From contig NZ_AP024828.1 in NCBI RefSeq assembly GCF_019668465.1, forward strand, positions 4,960,001 through 5,024,000: a stretch of 64,000 bases of DNA, in the 5' to 3' direction. Both the position numbers and the translations under genes were made by a program. A model generated the notes under the pieces. The model saw only the letters and a list, made by a program, of their open reading frames with translations, made no database searches and was not told where the DNA came from. Shown here piece by piece: positions 1 through 19,792 of this stretch (position 1 is its first letter; each line of letters starts with the position of its first letter). The DNA comes from Mycobacterium senriense (lineage in GTDB: Bacteria > Actinomycetota > Actinomycetes > Mycobacteriales > Mycobacteriaceae).

Positions 1-1120
1 AACCCAGCCACAGCGGCTGATCCGCCGGCCGGTCCTGCCCGTAGGTCGCCAGAACCGCTTGCGCCTCAATGGGATCCCCGAGCATGGTGCCCGTGCCGTG
101 ACCCTCGACCAGATCGACGTCGGCCGTGCCCAGGCGCGCGTTGGCCAGCGCCGCCCGGATCACCCGTTGCTGCGACGGCCCGTTGGGCGTCGCCAGGCCG
201 TTGGAGGCGCCGTCCTGATTCACCGCGGACCCGCGTACCACCGCGAGCACCGGATGACCATGCCGCCGGGCATCGGCCAGCCGCTCCAGCACCAGCACTC
301 CGACGCCTTCGGAGAACCCGGTGCCGTCGGCGGCACCCGCGTACGCCTTGCACCGGCCATCGGCGGCCAGCGCCCGCTGCCGGCTGAACTCGATGAACAT
401 CGCCGGTGTCGCCATCACGGTCACGCCGCCCGCCAGCGCCAGATCGCACTCGCCGGAACGCAACGACTGCGCCGCCAGGTGCAGCGCCACCAGCGACGAC
501 GAACACGCCGTGTCCACCGAGACGGCCGGGCCCTCGAACCCCAGCGAATAGGCCACCCGGCCCGAGGCGACGCTGAGCGTCGAACCGCGCAGGCCGTATC
601 GCTCCAGGTGGCCCGGCACGCGTCCCTGACCCCCGTAGGAGCCGTGGAATATCCCGGCGAACACACCGGTCGCCGAGCCGCGCAGGGTGGCGGGGTCAAT
701 CCCGGCCCGCTCCAACGCCTCCCAGGACACCTCGAGCAGCAGGCGTTGTTGCGGGTCCATGGCCAGCGCCTCGCTGGGGGCGATCCCGAAGAACGCGGCA
801 TCGAAATCGCCGACATCCGAGAGAAACCCGCCGCAGCGGGCGTACGACTTGCCCGCGGCGTCGGGATCCGCGTCGAACAGACCGGTCAGGTTCCAGCCGC
901 GGTCCGCGGGGAACTCCGAGACCACATCGCGCCCCTCAACCACCATCTGCCACAAAGCCTCTGGTGAATTCACGCCGCCCGGGTACCGGCAGGCCATGCC
1001 CACCACCGCCACCGGTTCGGTCGCGGCGGCCAGGTACTGGCGGTTCTCGCGCTTGAGCCGCTCGTTGTCTTTCAGCGACTGGCGAAGAGCCTTGATCAGC
1101 TCTTCGGTGTTGCCGTTCAT
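1..1120 (-). CDS. Type I polyketide synthase, N-terminal part (Pks7-like), runs off the left edge
   Basis: Reading the minus strand from the ATG at 1120 gives 373 codons with no stop before the window edge. Residues 1-35 are a charged, probably coiled-coil docking segment. A beta-ketoacyl synthase domain follows, opening with [15 protein letters not shown]. It contains the nucleophile motif DTACSSSL and the active-site histidine motif [14 protein letters not shown], in which the usual EAHGTG is EGHGTG. Such modular synthases extend acyl chains by decarboxylative condensation. Position next to a type III PKS and the arg cluster matches M. tuberculosis pks7, so I call it Pks7-like. The acyltransferase and later domains lie outside the window, so substrate and product cannot be judged. 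Confidence is high for the KS domain, moderate for orthology. Confidence 0.9.
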   Translation of the reverse strand, partial: MNGNTEELIKALRQSLKDNERLKRENRQYLAAATEPVAVVGMACRYPGGVNSPEALWQMVVEGRDVVSEFPADRGWNLTGLFDADPDAAGKSYARCGGFLSDVGDFDAAFFGIAPSEALAMDPQQRLLLEVSWEALERAGIDPATLRGSATGVFAGIFHGSYGGQGRVPGHLERYGLRGSTLSVASGRVAYSLGFEGPAVSVDTACSSSLVALHLAAQSLRSGECDLALAGGVTVMATPAMFIEFSRQRALAADGRCKAYAGAADGTGFSEGVGVLVLERLADARRHGHPVLAVVRGSAVNQDGASNGLATPNGPSQQRVIRAALANARLGTADVDLVEGHGTGTMLGDPIEAQAVLATYGQDRPADQPLWLG

Positions 1121-1261
1121 CGAAGGCGGCCTCTCGTGTCACTCACAGCGATACCTCCGCGGTGGGTCCCTGCCACGCCAACCGGCGTCCCACCGCCACA
1201 CACTCTTTAACGCCCAAAAAGCCGACGCCTTACGGTAGGAACGGAAGCGCGTGCGCGAAAA

Positions 1262-2323
1262 TCAGTACCAACGCAGCAACACCAGTTCGGAACAGAATCC
1301 TGGACCCATCGCGAGCATCAGACCGGGGCTTCCGCTCGGCGGCGGCTTGGCCATGGTGTCGCGCAGCACGTGCAGCACCGACGCCGACGACAGGTTGCCG
1401 ATCTCGCCGAGTGAACGCCAAGTGAGTTCGAGCGCCTCGGGCGGCAGGCTGAGCGCCGCGGTGATGGCCTCGATGACCTTGGGGCCGCCGGGGTGGCTCA
1501 CGAAAGCACCGATGTCTGCCGTCGTCAGGCCGTGCGCGCCCAGGAACTCTGTGACATCCGCTTCGATGTACTGCTCGACGACGGCGGCGACGTCCTTGGA
1601 CAGCACCAGCTCGAAGCCGGTGGCGCCGACGTCGAAGCCCATGGTGCGCAGCGAATCGGGGTACAGGTGGCTGCGCGAGTCGAGGATGGTCGGTCCGCCG
1701 GCGGCCAGTTGTTCGGCGCGCCGCTCGCCGACGGACACCACCGCCGCGGCCCCGTCGGCGAACAGGGCGCTGCCGACCATGCCGGCCAGCGACGGCTTGT
1801 ATCCGGGATAGGTCAACGAGCACAGCTCGACGGAGAGCAGGGCGGCCACGGCGTCCGGTGCGCCGCGCAGGTAGTCGTGCACGCGGGCCATCCCCGCTGC
1901 GCCGGCCACGCAGCCAAGGCCGAACATCGGCACCCGTCGCACGTCGTCGCGAAGGCCGAGCTGCGCGGCGATCCTGGCGTCCACGGACGGCACGGTGAGA
2001 CCGGTGACGGTGGTGGTGATGAGCACGTCGACGTCCCGGGGCTGCAGTCCCGCCTCGTCGAGCGCGCCGGACAGCGCGTCGCAGCCCAGCTTCACGGCAT
2101 GCTCGGTAAAGATCCGGTTCGCCATGCCGAAATCGGTCAGCGCAGGGTACTGCTCTAGCGTTAGCACCAGATGACGGCTGTCGACTTTGGCGCTGGCATG
2201 CAGCTGCCGGACGATGTCCTCGTAGCCCTCGAACTCCGGGATGCTGACGAAGAAGTCGGTGAGCTCGCGCTGGGAGTATCGGTGCGGCGGTAGCGCACCG
2301 AAGACGCCGGCGACCACGCTCAT
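1262..2323 (-). CDS. pks10: Type III polyketide synthase (chalcone synthase-like), Pks10 homologue
   Basis: This 353-residue protein is a homodimeric, ACP-independent ketosynthase of the chalcone/stilbene synthase family, which condenses malonyl-CoA units onto an acyl-CoA starter. The catalytic triad is visible: Cys138 in [10 protein letters not shown], His277 in VSHPGGPK and Asn310 in GNLSSAS. The C-terminal GPGF loop is also present. The start ATG at 2323 is preceded by a purine-rich GGGTGGGAG ribosome binding site. It lies 111 bases downstream of argH and 141 bases upstream of the Pks7-like gene, the same order as pks10-pks7 in M. tuberculosis. Whether it shares a transcript with the arg genes is not clear; a TAGACT hexamer in the argH-pks10 gap could be its own -10 element. 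Confidence 0.9.
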   Translation of the reverse strand: MSVVAGVFGALPPHRYSQRELTDFFVSIPEFEGYEDIVRQLHASAKVDSRHLVLTLEQYPALTDFGMANRIFTEHAVKLGCDALSGALDEAGLQPRDVDVLITTTVTGLTVPSVDARIAAQLGLRDDVRRVPMFGLGCVAGAAGMARVHDYLRGAPDAVAALLSVELCSLTYPGYKPSLAGMVGSALFADGAAAVVSVGERRAEQLAAGGPTILDSRSHLYPDSLRTMGFDVGATGFELVLSKDVAAVVEQYIEADVTEFLGAHGLTTADIGAFVSHPGGPKVIEAITAALSLPPEALELTWRSLGEIGNLSSASVLHVLRDTMAKPPPSGSPGLMLAMGPGFCSELVLLRWY

Positions 2324-2434
2324 TGTTCTCCCACCCCTTGGTGACGAGGACCCGGTCCGTAGCGTTCAACCGGATGCCTTTGAGCCCGAAGTCTAGTCTG
2401 CCTGCCACGGCCCGTCAGGGAAACCAACTTCATC

Positions 2435-5070
<2,636 letters not shown>

Positions 5071-5096
5071 GAACCAATCTCCTTAGGTTGAAACGC

Positions 5097-7722
<2,626 letters not shown>

Positions 7723-7749
7723 TGGTGACGCTCCTCTGCATCGTCGCCG

Positions 7750-8633
7750 TCACGCGCTCACCACCTTGGTGCCGGTGCCCTCGTCGGTGAAAAGCTCCAC
7801 CAGCACGCAGTGTTCGACCCGCCCGTCGATGACGTGCGCGCTCGGCACGCCCGCGGTCACCGCCCGCAGACAGGCTTCGACCTTGGGAATCATGCCGGCC
7901 TCCAGCGTGGGTAGCAGTTGTGACAGTGTGGCGGTGTCGATTTCGCTGACCAGCGAACCGCGGTCCGGCCAGCTGGTGTATAGGCCTTCGACATCGGTGA
8001 GCATCAACAGCTTCTCGGCGTTCAGCGCCTCGGCCAGCGCCGCCGCGGCGGTGTCGGCGTTGATGTTGTGCACCACGCCCTCGGCATCCGGGGCCAGCGT
8101 CGACACCACCGGAATGCGCCGTGCGGCAATCAGATCCAGCACCGCGGCGGTGTTGACCATCTCGACGTCGCCCACCAGGCCGATGTCGGTGGCCACGCCG
8201 TCCACGGTGACGCTGCGCCGCACCGCGGTGAACAACTGGGCGTCCTCGCCGGTGATGCCGACGGCATACGGCCCGTGCGCGTTGATCAGGTTGACCAGCT
8301 CGCGGCCGACCTGGCCGAACAACACCATCCGCGCCACGTCGAGCACTTCCGGTGTGGTGACCCGGAATCCGCCCTTGAAGTCGCCGGCGATGCCGAGCCG
8401 GCGCAGCATCGCGGTGATCTGCGGGCCGCCGCCGTGCACGACGACGGGATGAACGCCGCAGTTACGCAGGAACGCCATGTCGGCGGCGAACGCATGGCGC
8501 AGCGTGTCGTCGGTCATGGCGTTGCCGCCGTACTTGATGACGACGATCTTGCCGTGCAGCTGCTTGAGCCAGGGCAGGGCTTCGGCGAGCACCTGCGCCT
8601 TGACCGCGGTGGGCAGCGCTTCGGTAGCGGAGC

Positions 8634-8637
<4 letters not shown>
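7750..8637 (-). CDS. argB: Acetylglutamate kinase
   Basis: ArgB phosphorylates N-acetylglutamate, the second step of arginine synthesis and usually its feedback-inhibited step. The 295-residue amino-acid-kinase fold opens with the nucleotide motif [10 protein letters not shown] and contains the VVHGGGPQI substrate loop. I chose the ATG at 8637 because it overlaps the argJ stop (ATGA) and gives the family length. The longer upstream frame runs through argJ and is not coding. Confidence 0.96.
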
Positions 8638-10934
<2,297 letters not shown>

Positions 10935-13429
10935 CTAGGCGCGGAGCTCCGCGCCGACCGCCTCTGCGGCGCGGCGGACCGCGGCATCGCGGGCCGCCGT
11001 GGCGTCGTCCTCGGTGAGGGTGCGATCGGGCGCGCGGAACCGCAGCGCGAACGTCAGCGACTTGCGGTCCTCGCCGATCTGCGGGCCGGAGAACACGTCG
11101 AACAGTTGCAGGTCTTCGAGCAGCTCCCCCGCGCCCTCGCGGACGGCGTCGGCCACCGCCTGGGCCGGCACGTGCGCAGGCACCACCAGGCTGAGGTCCT
11201 GGAAGACGGCCGGGAACGGCGACACCCGGGGCGCGGGCAGCGCCGCGGTGATGGGCATCGCATCCAGGTTCAGCTCGAGGGCGCAGGTGCCCTTGGGCAG
11301 CCCGGAGCGCTCGATCACCGCGGGATGCAGCTGGCCCGCGTAACCCACCGGGGTCTCCCCGACGAGCACTTCGGCACACCGACCCGGATGCCACGGCAGC
11401 TGCTGCGCCGCGCGCAACCGCACGTCGATTCCGCTCGCGCGGGCGATGATGCGGACCGCCTCGAACGCGTCGGCGGCCTCGGCCCGGCGGCCGGGGCCCC
11501 AGGGTCCGCGGCGCTCGCGCAGGCCGGTCAGCACCGCCGCGACGTGCTGCGGCTGACGCGGCAACGACGCGTCGAGCTCGGCGATCTCGATTTCGGTGGG
11601 CCGGCGGTCGACGGGGATGAGGTCCACCGCGCGAGTGTTCGCCGTCGGCTGGACCACCTGCGCCAAGGCGTACAGCGACACGTCGACCAGGCCGCGAGAG
11701 ACGTTGCGCACCAACGCTTCCAGCAATGCGGGCAGCAGCGTGGTGGCCAGGTGCGGGCGGTCGGCCTCCAGCGGGTTGAGCACGTCGGTGGTGGTGCGCC
11801 GCGGGTCATCGGCCGGCAGGCCCCACAGGTCGAACACGTCCGCGGGCAAAAACGGCGTCGGCAGGATCTCCACATAGCCGGACTGGGCCAGGGACTTGCC
11901 GATGGCGCGGCGGCGCTTCTGCACGTCGGACAGACCCCTGCCGGCCGGCGCCGGCGGCAGCACCGACGGGATGACCTCCAGCCCCTCCAGGCGCAGCACC
12001 TCCTCGACGAGGTCGGCGGGCTGCACGAGGTCGGGCCGCCAGCTGGGTGGGGTGACCGTCAACGTGTCGCCCCGCTCGGCCACGTCGGCGCCGATCTGGG
12101 CGAGCCGCTTGGCGGTCGTGCCCGCGGCGTAGGGCACCCCGGCGACGCGATCCGGCAGGTCGGCGGCGATCTCGATGGGCGGGAGCGACCAGTCGTCGCG
12201 CGGTGGCTCACCGCGCCAATCGGTCAGGCCGTCGGAGACCACTCCGCCCGCGATGTCGGCGAGCAGCGTGGCGCACCGGTCCAGCGCGGCCACCGAGATG
12301 GCCGGATCCACGCCCCGCTCGTAGCGGCGGGCGGCTTCGCTGGGCAGGTGCAGCCTGCGCTGGGTGCGCGAGACGGCGGCGGGATCCCAGACGGCGGCCT
12401 CGAGCAGCACGTCGGTCGAATCGGCGCGCACCTCGGTGCTTGCAGCGCCCATCACGCCGCCGATCGCGGTGGTCGCCGTGTCGTCGACGATGAGGACGTC
12501 GCCGGGCTCGAGTTTGCGCTCGATGTCGTCGAGGGTCACCACGGTCTCGCCGGGCCGGGCGAACCGCACGCCGAAGCTTCCATTGATCCGCTTGCGGTCG
12601 TGGGCGTGCATGGGGTGACCGAGCTCGAGCATCACGTAGTTCGTCACGTCGACCGCCGGGGAGGCCGCGCGGATGCCGGACAACAGCAGCCGGCGCTGCA
12701 GCCACCACGGCGACACGGCCGCGGGGTCGATGCCGGTGACCGGGCGCAGCGCGAAGCGCCGCACGCCGGTGCCGGGCTGCACGGTCAGCGGCCAGGCCTC
12801 GCCGTTGACCGGCAGCGGCTTGATCACCTGGCTGCCGGCCGGGTCGACGAAGTTCAGGTCGTAGGCGCAGGCGATCTCGCGGGCCAGGCCGCGCAACGAC
12901 ATGCAGTAGCCGCGGTCGGGCGTGATCGCCAGGTGGAAGATCACGTCGTCCAGACCCAGCACCGCGGCGCCGTCGGCGCCCGGGTCGGCGGTGCCCGGCG
13001 GCAGCACCAGGATCCCGGAATGGTCGGCGCCCAAACCGAGTTCCGCCGCCGAGCAGATCATGCCGTCGGAGTTGCGCCCGTAGGTCTTGCGGGCGGCGAT
13101 CTGGAAGTCGCCCGGCAGGGTGGTGCCGGGCAGCGCCGCCACGATCAGGTCACCCACGGCGAAGTTGGTTGCACCGCAGACGATCTCACGGTCTTTGCCC
13201 TCGCCGACGTCGACGTGGCAGAACCGGATCGGCTTTTTGAAACCGGTGAGTTCTTCGATGGCGGTGACCCGGCCCACGGTCAGGGGTCCCTCGACCGGCC
13301 CGAGGGTGGCCACCTCTTCGACCTCGTGGCCGATGCGCACCAGCGCCTGCTCGAGCTCGGCCGGGGCGACGTCCCAGTCCGGCGCGCCGGCCGCCACGAT
13401 CTCACGTAGCCAGCTGTACGGAACGCGCA

Positions 13430-13430
<1 letters not shown>
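10935..13430 (-). CDS. pheT: Phenylalanyl-tRNA synthetase beta subunit
   Basis: PheT is the large subunit of the alpha2-beta2 PheRS, which charges tRNA-Phe. The 831-residue product has, in order, a tRNA-binding EMAP-like domain (about 45-155), B1/B3 core domains, the B5 domain, a catalytic-like core and a C-terminal ferredoxin-like anticodon-binding domain beginning near [13 protein letters not shown]. The B3/B4 editing region that clears mischarged tyrosine is present. The ATG at 13430 shares one base with the pheS stop (TGATG). Confidence 0.97.
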
Positions 13431-14617
<1,187 letters not shown>

Positions 14618-15442
14618 TTAGCCGGCGACGGCCGGCTGCGGAACGGCCAGCACATCGTCACCGTCGAGCGGCAGGTCCGGCAGGCCGCGACCGCCGGCGA
14701 ACTTCGCCAGCTTGTAGGCGACGAAGGCACCCAGGAGGCCGAACACCGGTGTCGCCGCCATGGTCCCCCAGTGGTGGGCCAGCATCAGGAAGCCGAAGCC
14801 CGAGGACGCCGCCAGCATCAGGTACCGCGCCGGCGTCCAGTGGATCGGCTGCCGGAACCGGGCGGAGACCATCACGCCCAGGATCACCGCGACGGTGTGG
14901 CCGGCGTCGGTGAAGTCGCCGCCGATGATCGCCGAAGCGATGCCGGCTGCCACCCACCAGCCGACCCAGGCGGCCCGCCAGCGCGACGGGATCACGGCCG
15001 TCATCGCGCCGAGAACCGCCAGCGCGCCGTAGCTCATGCCGACGTCGCTGGCCCGGGTGATGGACATGGGCAGCCAGCCGAACTCGACCGACGCGGCCAG
15101 GGCAGCGGCCACCAACAGCGTCGCGCCGATGTGGCCGACCAGGAAGGCGACCATCAGCCGGATGGTGCGCAGATGCAGCTCGGCCAGCGCCAGCAGGCAG
15201 GTCAGGAAGGGCAGCCAGAAGTAGAGCGGGCCGGCGTCGACCACCAGCGCGCTGCCCAGCAGAGTGCCCAGGTGGCCGTGGGCGAGGTTGTGCACGTTCG
15301 TGCTGGCGCGCTGAACGATGACGTCATGCGCGTGCGGGCCCAGGGCCAGGATGGAGCAACTGATGGCAAGCAGCACCGCGGCATACCCCACGGTGAATTG
15401 GACCCGGGCGAGCCGGGACACGATGCCCCCTAACATTGGCAC
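14618..15442 (-). CDS. Rhomboid-like polytopic membrane protein (Rv1648-like)
   Basis: The 274-residue protein has about six to seven hydrophobic helices and matches the Rv1648 position upstream of pheS. The sequence resembles actinobacterial rhomboid-like proteins. A helix carries VGMSYGALAVLG, reminiscent of the GxSxG serine loop of rhomboid proteases, and a later helix carries AGHTVAVILG, which could supply the histidine of a Ser-His dyad. The early segment NVHNLAHGHLGTLLGS is also rhomboid-like. Proteolytic activity is an inference; a non-catalytic membrane role is possible. It is 145 bases upstream of pheS on the same strand and only 3 bases after the cyclase gene. Confidence 0.75.
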   Translation of the reverse strand: MPMLGGIVSRLARVQFTVGYAAVLLAISCSILALGPHAHDVIVQRASTNVHNLAHGHLGTLLGSALVVDAGPLYFWLPFLTCLLALAELHLRTIRLMVAFLVGHIGATLLVAAALAASVEFGWLPMSITRASDVGMSYGALAVLGAMTAVIPSRWRAAWVGWWVAAGIASAIIGGDFTDAGHTVAVILGVMVSARFRQPIHWTPARYLMLAASSGFGFLMLAHHWGTMAATPVFGLLGAFVAYKLAKFAGGRGLPDLPLDGDDVLAVPQPAVAG

Positions 15443-15445
15443 CCA

Positions 15446-16357
15446 TTATGGCTGCGGTTTCGTCTCGGCTGTGTCATCAGAGCCTGACAACTCCTTAAGA
15501 GTCTTGAGGCGATATATCGCCAAATCGTCGGGGATGCCGGCGGGCTTCGCCCCGAAAACCGGCTTCCTCGTGCGTTTGGCCTCGACGCCCAACGCGTCCA
15601 ACTCGCTTTGCGGTATGAGATCTAACGTTGAACTCGACACCATGATTCCACCCTTGGTGGCTCTTTCCATAACCCGTGCGGCGATATTCACATCGACACC
15701 GAGCCAGTCCGCCGCCAGCCGCTGCGGTCGCCCGGTGTGAATCCCGACCCGCATCCGGGGCGTATGACCCGCCACCTCGACCGATTTCAGCGCCTCCTTG
15801 GCGGCCAGCACGGCCCGCACGGCGACGGTCGGATCGCCGAATACGGCCATCAGGCCGTCGCCCATCCGTTTGACGATGTGCCCGCCGGCGTCGAGCAGGG
15901 GTGGCTCGAGCGCCCGCGCCACCTGGCGCAGCAGCGCCAGCGCCGCGTCGTCACCGGCCTCCAGCGACCACGTCGAGAAGCCGACGAGATCGGTGAAGAC
16001 CAGCGTCACCTCCGCGTTGGCCGGCCGCCGGGACACCCCCTCGGTCAGCGCCTGCCACACCTGCAGCACCCCGAGGCTGACCTCGCGTGACACCGCGTCG
16101 CGATCCCCCAGCAACCGGTCGGCCGCGCGCGCCGCGGCACGCGGACCGCCGTCGCCCGCCGTGGACAGCGGATCGCCGAACTCGGGGTCGCCGGGCAGCA
16201 GCTTGCGCGCGCGCCGGATCAACGCAACCGCCCCGGGGCTTCGGTTGCGGCTGTGCAGCCAGTGAGTCGCGCTGTGCAGTGGAGAGCGTTGCGTCGGGGA
16301 TTGCGCCTCGGTCTCTTCGCGCTCACCCGGGTCCAGATCGCGACGCGCGAGTTCCAC
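15446..16357 (-). CDS. Class III adenylate cyclase (Rv1647-like)
   Basis: This 303-residue cytosolic protein ends in a class III nucleotidyl cyclase catalytic domain. The metal-binding aspartates are Asp123 in FTDLVGFSTW and Asp167 in KRMGDGLMAVF. Lys163 and Asp222 are adenine-specifying residues, and Asn224 and Arg228 in VDVNIAARV are the transition-state residues. A full set in one chain implies an active homodimer making cAMP. The N-terminal 100 residues have the helical look of the pH-sensing or regulatory modules of mycobacterial cyclases. The start is a GTG at 16357 with no strong ribosome binding site. M. tuberculosis has PE17 next to this gene; none is present here. Confidence 0.9.
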   Translation of the reverse strand: MELARRDLDPGEREETEAQSPTQRSPLHSATHWLHSRNRSPGAVALIRRARKLLPGDPEFGDPLSTAGDGGPRAAARAADRLLGDRDAVSREVSLGVLQVWQALTEGVSRRPANAEVTLVFTDLVGFSTWSLEAGDDAALALLRQVARALEPPLLDAGGHIVKRMGDGLMAVFGDPTVAVRAVLAAKEALKSVEVAGHTPRMRVGIHTGRPQRLAADWLGVDVNIAARVMERATKGGIMVSSSTLDLIPQSELDALGVEAKRTRKPVFGAKPAGIPDDLAIYRLKTLKELSGSDDTAETKPQP

Positions 16358-16568
16358 CTGGCCAGGTTATTTGTTTTCGTTCCAGGCAGGCAACGACAGT
16401 CCGAGACGGTTCTGCCGAATGTGTCACATCTCGCACCGAAACACCTGATCACGGTGGCGCCACACCGATGTGGAAGCTCGATAACACCCTCGCCGACACA
16501 TCGCCGAAGTCGTAGACAACACGCGTTGTCAAAGTTATCGTAAGCGCAATCGGAGCAGGAGGCCCGCG

Positions 16569-17648
16569 ATGACTGGCACTGTGAACGCTTGCGGGAGCGA
16601 ATCCGCGGACCCGCTCGGACCAGATTCCCTGACCTGGAAGTATTTTGGCGATCTGCGCACCGGAATGATGGGTGTCTGGATCGGCGCGATCCAGAACATG
16701 TACCCCGAACTCGGGGCGGCCGTCGAGGAGCATTCGATCCTGCTGCGGGAGCCGCTGCAGCGGGTGGCCCGGTCGGTCTACCCGATCATGGGCGTGGTCT
16801 ACGACGGCGACCGGGCATTGCAGACCGGCCGACAGATCACCAGCTACCACCACACCATCAAGGGCACCGACGCCGCCGGGCGGCGCTATCACGCGCTCAA
16901 CCCGGAGACCTTCTACTGGGCGCACGCCACGTTTTTCATGTTGATCGTCAAGGTGGCCGAGTACTTCTGCGGCGGCCTGACCGAGGCCGAGAAGCGGCAG
17001 CTGTTCGCCGAGCACGTGCAGTGGTACCGGATGTACGGGATGAGCATGCGGCCGGTGCCCGACACGTGGGAGGACTTCCAGGAGTACTGGGAGCGCACCG
17101 GCCGAGACACCCTGGAAATCAACCGGGCGACGCTCGACATCTTCCAGATGCGGATCCCGAAGCCGAAGTTCGTCTTGATGCCGACCCCCGTCTGGGACCA
17201 GATCTTCAGGCCGCTGGTCGCCGGCCAGCGCTGGATCGCGGCGGGACTTTTCGAGCCCTCGGTGCGCGAGAAGGCCGGAATGCGTTGGACGCCGGGCGAC
17301 GAGGTATTGCTGCGGTTGTTCGGCAAGCTCGTCGAACTGGCGTTCGTGGCGGTGCCCGACGAGATCCGGCTGCATCCCCGCGCGCTGGCCGCCTACCGCC
17401 GCGCCGAGGGTCGGCTGCCCAGCGACGCGCCGCTGGTCGAAGCCCCGCCGTTCGTGGCGCCGCCGCGGGACCGCCGCGGGCTGCCGATGCATTACTTTCC
17501 GCCGCCGCCCAAGTCGCCGTTGGACCCCGCGCTGCAGCCCGCCCGGGCCCTGATGGAACGCGCCGGATCCCTGGTGCACACCACGCTGTCGCTGGCCGGC
17601 CTGCGGGCGGGCCGCGGTCGGCCGAAGCGGCCGGCTACGGCCGCGTAG
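16569..17648 (+). CDS. Oxygenase MpaB family protein (DUF2236, Rv1645c-like)
   Basis: The 359-residue product belongs to the DUF2236/MpaB-Lcp family, which includes the latex-clearing oxygenase and fungal MpaB. It has the family block SYHHTIKGTDAAGRRYHA followed by an aromatic/histidine helix (FYWAHATFF) that may coordinate haem. No signal peptide is seen. It is transcribed divergently from the cyclase and converges on tsnR, overlapping it by 14 bases. The substrate is unknown; a redox role on a lipid is only a family-based guess. Confidence 0.85.
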   Translation: MTGTVNACGSESADPLGPDSLTWKYFGDLRTGMMGVWIGAIQNMYPELGAAVEEHSILLREPLQRVARSVYPIMGVVYDGDRALQTGRQITSYHHTIKGTDAAGRRYHALNPETFYWAHATFFMLIVKVAEYFCGGLTEAEKRQLFAEHVQWYRMYGMSMRPVPDTWEDFQEYWERTGRDTLEINRATLDIFQMRIPKPKFVLMPTPVWDQIFRPLVAGQRWIAAGLFEPSVREKAGMRWTPGDEVLLRLFGKLVELAFVAVPDEIRLHPRALAAYRRAEGRLPSDAPLVEAPPFVAPPRDRRGLPMHYFPPPPKSPLDPALQPARALMERAGSLVHTTLSLAGLRAGRGRPKRPATAA

Positions 17649-18450
17649 GCAGGCTCAGCGCCCGCGCGCTCTGATACAGACAGATGGCCGCGGCCGACGC
17701 CACGTTGAGACTCTCCGCGCCGCCGGCCATGGGGATGCGCATGCGGTGGTCGGCCGCCGCCGCGATTTCGGTTGGCAGACCGTGTGATTCGGGGCCGAAT
17801 AGCCACGCCGTCGGTGCGCCGAGCAGGTCGCTGGCCTGGTCGAGCCGCGTCTCGCCGTCCACGGTGGTGGCGAGCAGCTGCAGGCCCGCGGCGCGCAACG
17901 CGTCGAGCGCGGCGGCCGTGTCGGGCGCGACCGCGACCGGAACCGAGAAGATGCTGCCGGCCGACGCGCGCAGGCACTTGCCGTTGTACGGATCGACGCT
18001 GTGGCCGCCGATGATCACGCCGGCCGCGCCCAGCGCGTCGGCGAGGCGGATGAGGGTGCCCGCGTTGCCCGGCTCGCTGATCCCGACGGCGACCGCGACC
18101 AGCGCGGGCGCGCCGGCCAGCACGTCCCGCAGCTGGGTCTGCGGCGTTTCGCACACGGCGACCAGTCCGGCCGGGGTGACGGTGTCGGACAGCGCTTTCG
18201 CCGCGCGCTCGGTGACCGAATGCACCGGGCATCCCGCGGATGCCAAGGTCGCCAGCAGCGACGCATGACGCTGCTGGGCGACCTCGGTGACGAAGACGTC
18301 GCGAACCAGGCCGCGGCGGGCGGCGGCCTCCACGAGGTTGGGGCCTTCGGCGAGGAATCGGGCCGCCCGCCGGCGGCCGACGTGGCGGTGCAACTTGACC
18401 GCCGCAACCACCCTGGCCGAACGTTCGGTCAGCACCTGGCCGGTCCGCAC
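17635..18450 (-). CDS. tsnR: SpoU/TrmH-family RNA 2'-O-methyltransferase
   Basis: The 271-residue protein has the N-terminal RNA-binding substrate domain (FLAEGPNLVEAA) and a C-terminal SPOUT knot with motif 1 (GISEPGNAGTLIRLADALG), motif 2 (LFGPESHGLP) and motif 3 (IPMAGGAESLNVASAAAICLY). These use SAM to methylate a ribose in rRNA or tRNA. It begins nine bases after rplT, so it belongs to the infC-rpmI-rplT operon, and ends in a 14-base convergent overlap with the MpaB-like gene. The exact RNA target is not predictable from sequence. Confidence 0.92.
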   Translation of the reverse strand: MRTGQVLTERSARVVAAVKLHRHVGRRRAARFLAEGPNLVEAAARRGLVRDVFVTEVAQQRHASLLATLASAGCPVHSVTERAAKALSDTVTPAGLVAVCETPQTQLRDVLAGAPALVAVAVGISEPGNAGTLIRLADALGAAGVIIGGHSVDPYNGKCLRASAGSIFSVPVAVAPDTAAALDALRAAGLQLLATTVDGETRLDQASDLLGAPTAWLFGPESHGLPTEIAAAADHRMRIPMAGGAESLNVASAAAICLYQSARALSLPTRP

Positions 18451-18459
18451 CGTCTCTGG

Positions 18460-18855
18460 TTAGGCCGCTTCTCCGGAATCCGAGGGAGCGTTGACGTCCT
18501 CGGGCAGTGCCGCCCGCGCGATGTCGACCAGCGCCGTGAAGGCGGCCGGGTCGGCGATCGCGATGTCGGACAGGTTCTTACGGTCCACTTCCACGCCGGC
18601 GGCCTTGAGACCCTGGATCAGCCGGTTGTAGGTGATGTCGTTGGCGCGCGCCGCCGCGTTGATCCGGGAGATCCACAGCTTGCGGAACTCGCCCTTGCGC
18701 GCACGACGGTCGCGGTAGGCGTAGTTCAGCGAATGAAGTTGCTGCTCTTTGGCCTTGCGGTAGAGCCGGGATCGCTGGCCGCGATAGCCCTTCGAGGCCT
18801 TCAGGATGCTGCGCCTCTTCTTGTGGGCGTTGACCGCCCGCTTCACGCGTGCCAT
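18460..18855 (-). CDS. rplT: 50S ribosomal protein L20
   Basis: L20 binds 23S rRNA early in 50S assembly. The 131-residue product starts with the basic tail [18 protein letters not shown] and keeps the conserved helical core [13 protein letters not shown]. It has a short acidic C-terminal extension typical of mycobacterial L20. It follows rpmI in the infC-rpmI-rplT operon. Confidence 0.98.
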   Translation of the reverse strand: MARVKRAVNAHKKRRSILKASKGYRGQRSRLYRKAKEQQLHSLNYAYRDRRARKGEFRKLWISRINAAARANDITYNRLIQGLKAAGVEVDRKNLSDIAIADPAAFTALVDIARAALPEDVNAPSDSGEAA

Positions 18856-18935
18856 TGGATGTTCCTACTCTCGTTCAAAATTAGTTGGTCGGGTCGCCGT
18901 GCCAGCTCGCGATGCGGGTCTGGCCGGCGTGGTGG

Positions 18936-19130
18936 TCAGCCGTTCAGCAGGCTGTTAACGCGCTTGGTGTCGTTGGCCGACACGGTGATTCGGCCGTCCA
19001 GGCGGCGGGTCCGCTTCGAGGGCTTGTGCTCGAGCAGGTGCCGGCGGTTGGCCTGCTGGCGGACGATCTTGCCGGTTCCGGTGCGCCGGAACCGCTTTGA
19101 CGCTCCGCTGTGGGTCTTGGCTTTGGGCAT
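18936..19130 (-). CDS. rpmI: 50S ribosomal protein L35
   Basis: This 64-residue basic protein (start [18 protein letters not shown]) is L35. It sits between infC and rplT, as in nearly all bacteria. The gap to infC holds a 24-base perfect palindrome (19148-19171). Confidence 0.98.
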   Translation of the reverse strand: MPKAKTHSGASKRFRRTGTGKIVRQQANRRHLLEHKPSKRTRRLDGRITVSANDTKRVNSLLNG

Positions 19131-19147
19131 TTTTCCTCTGTTCTATG

Positions 19148-19171
19148 AAGTGCTCGAGCGCTCGAGCACTT
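19148..19171. repeat. 24-base perfect palindrome between infC and rpmI
   Basis: Two 12-base arms with no spacer, AAGTGCTCGAGC followed by its reverse complement, lie in the 56-base infC-rpmI gap on the operon transcript. In RNA the arms would form a hairpin without an unpaired loop of normal size, so the real fold loses the central pairs. There is no T-run, so it is not an intrinsic terminator. It may be a processing or translational control element for rpmI, or a protein-binding site. Confidence 0.8.
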
Positions 19172-19186
19172 GCTGCTGTCTAGCGG

Positions 19187-19792
<606 letters not shown>

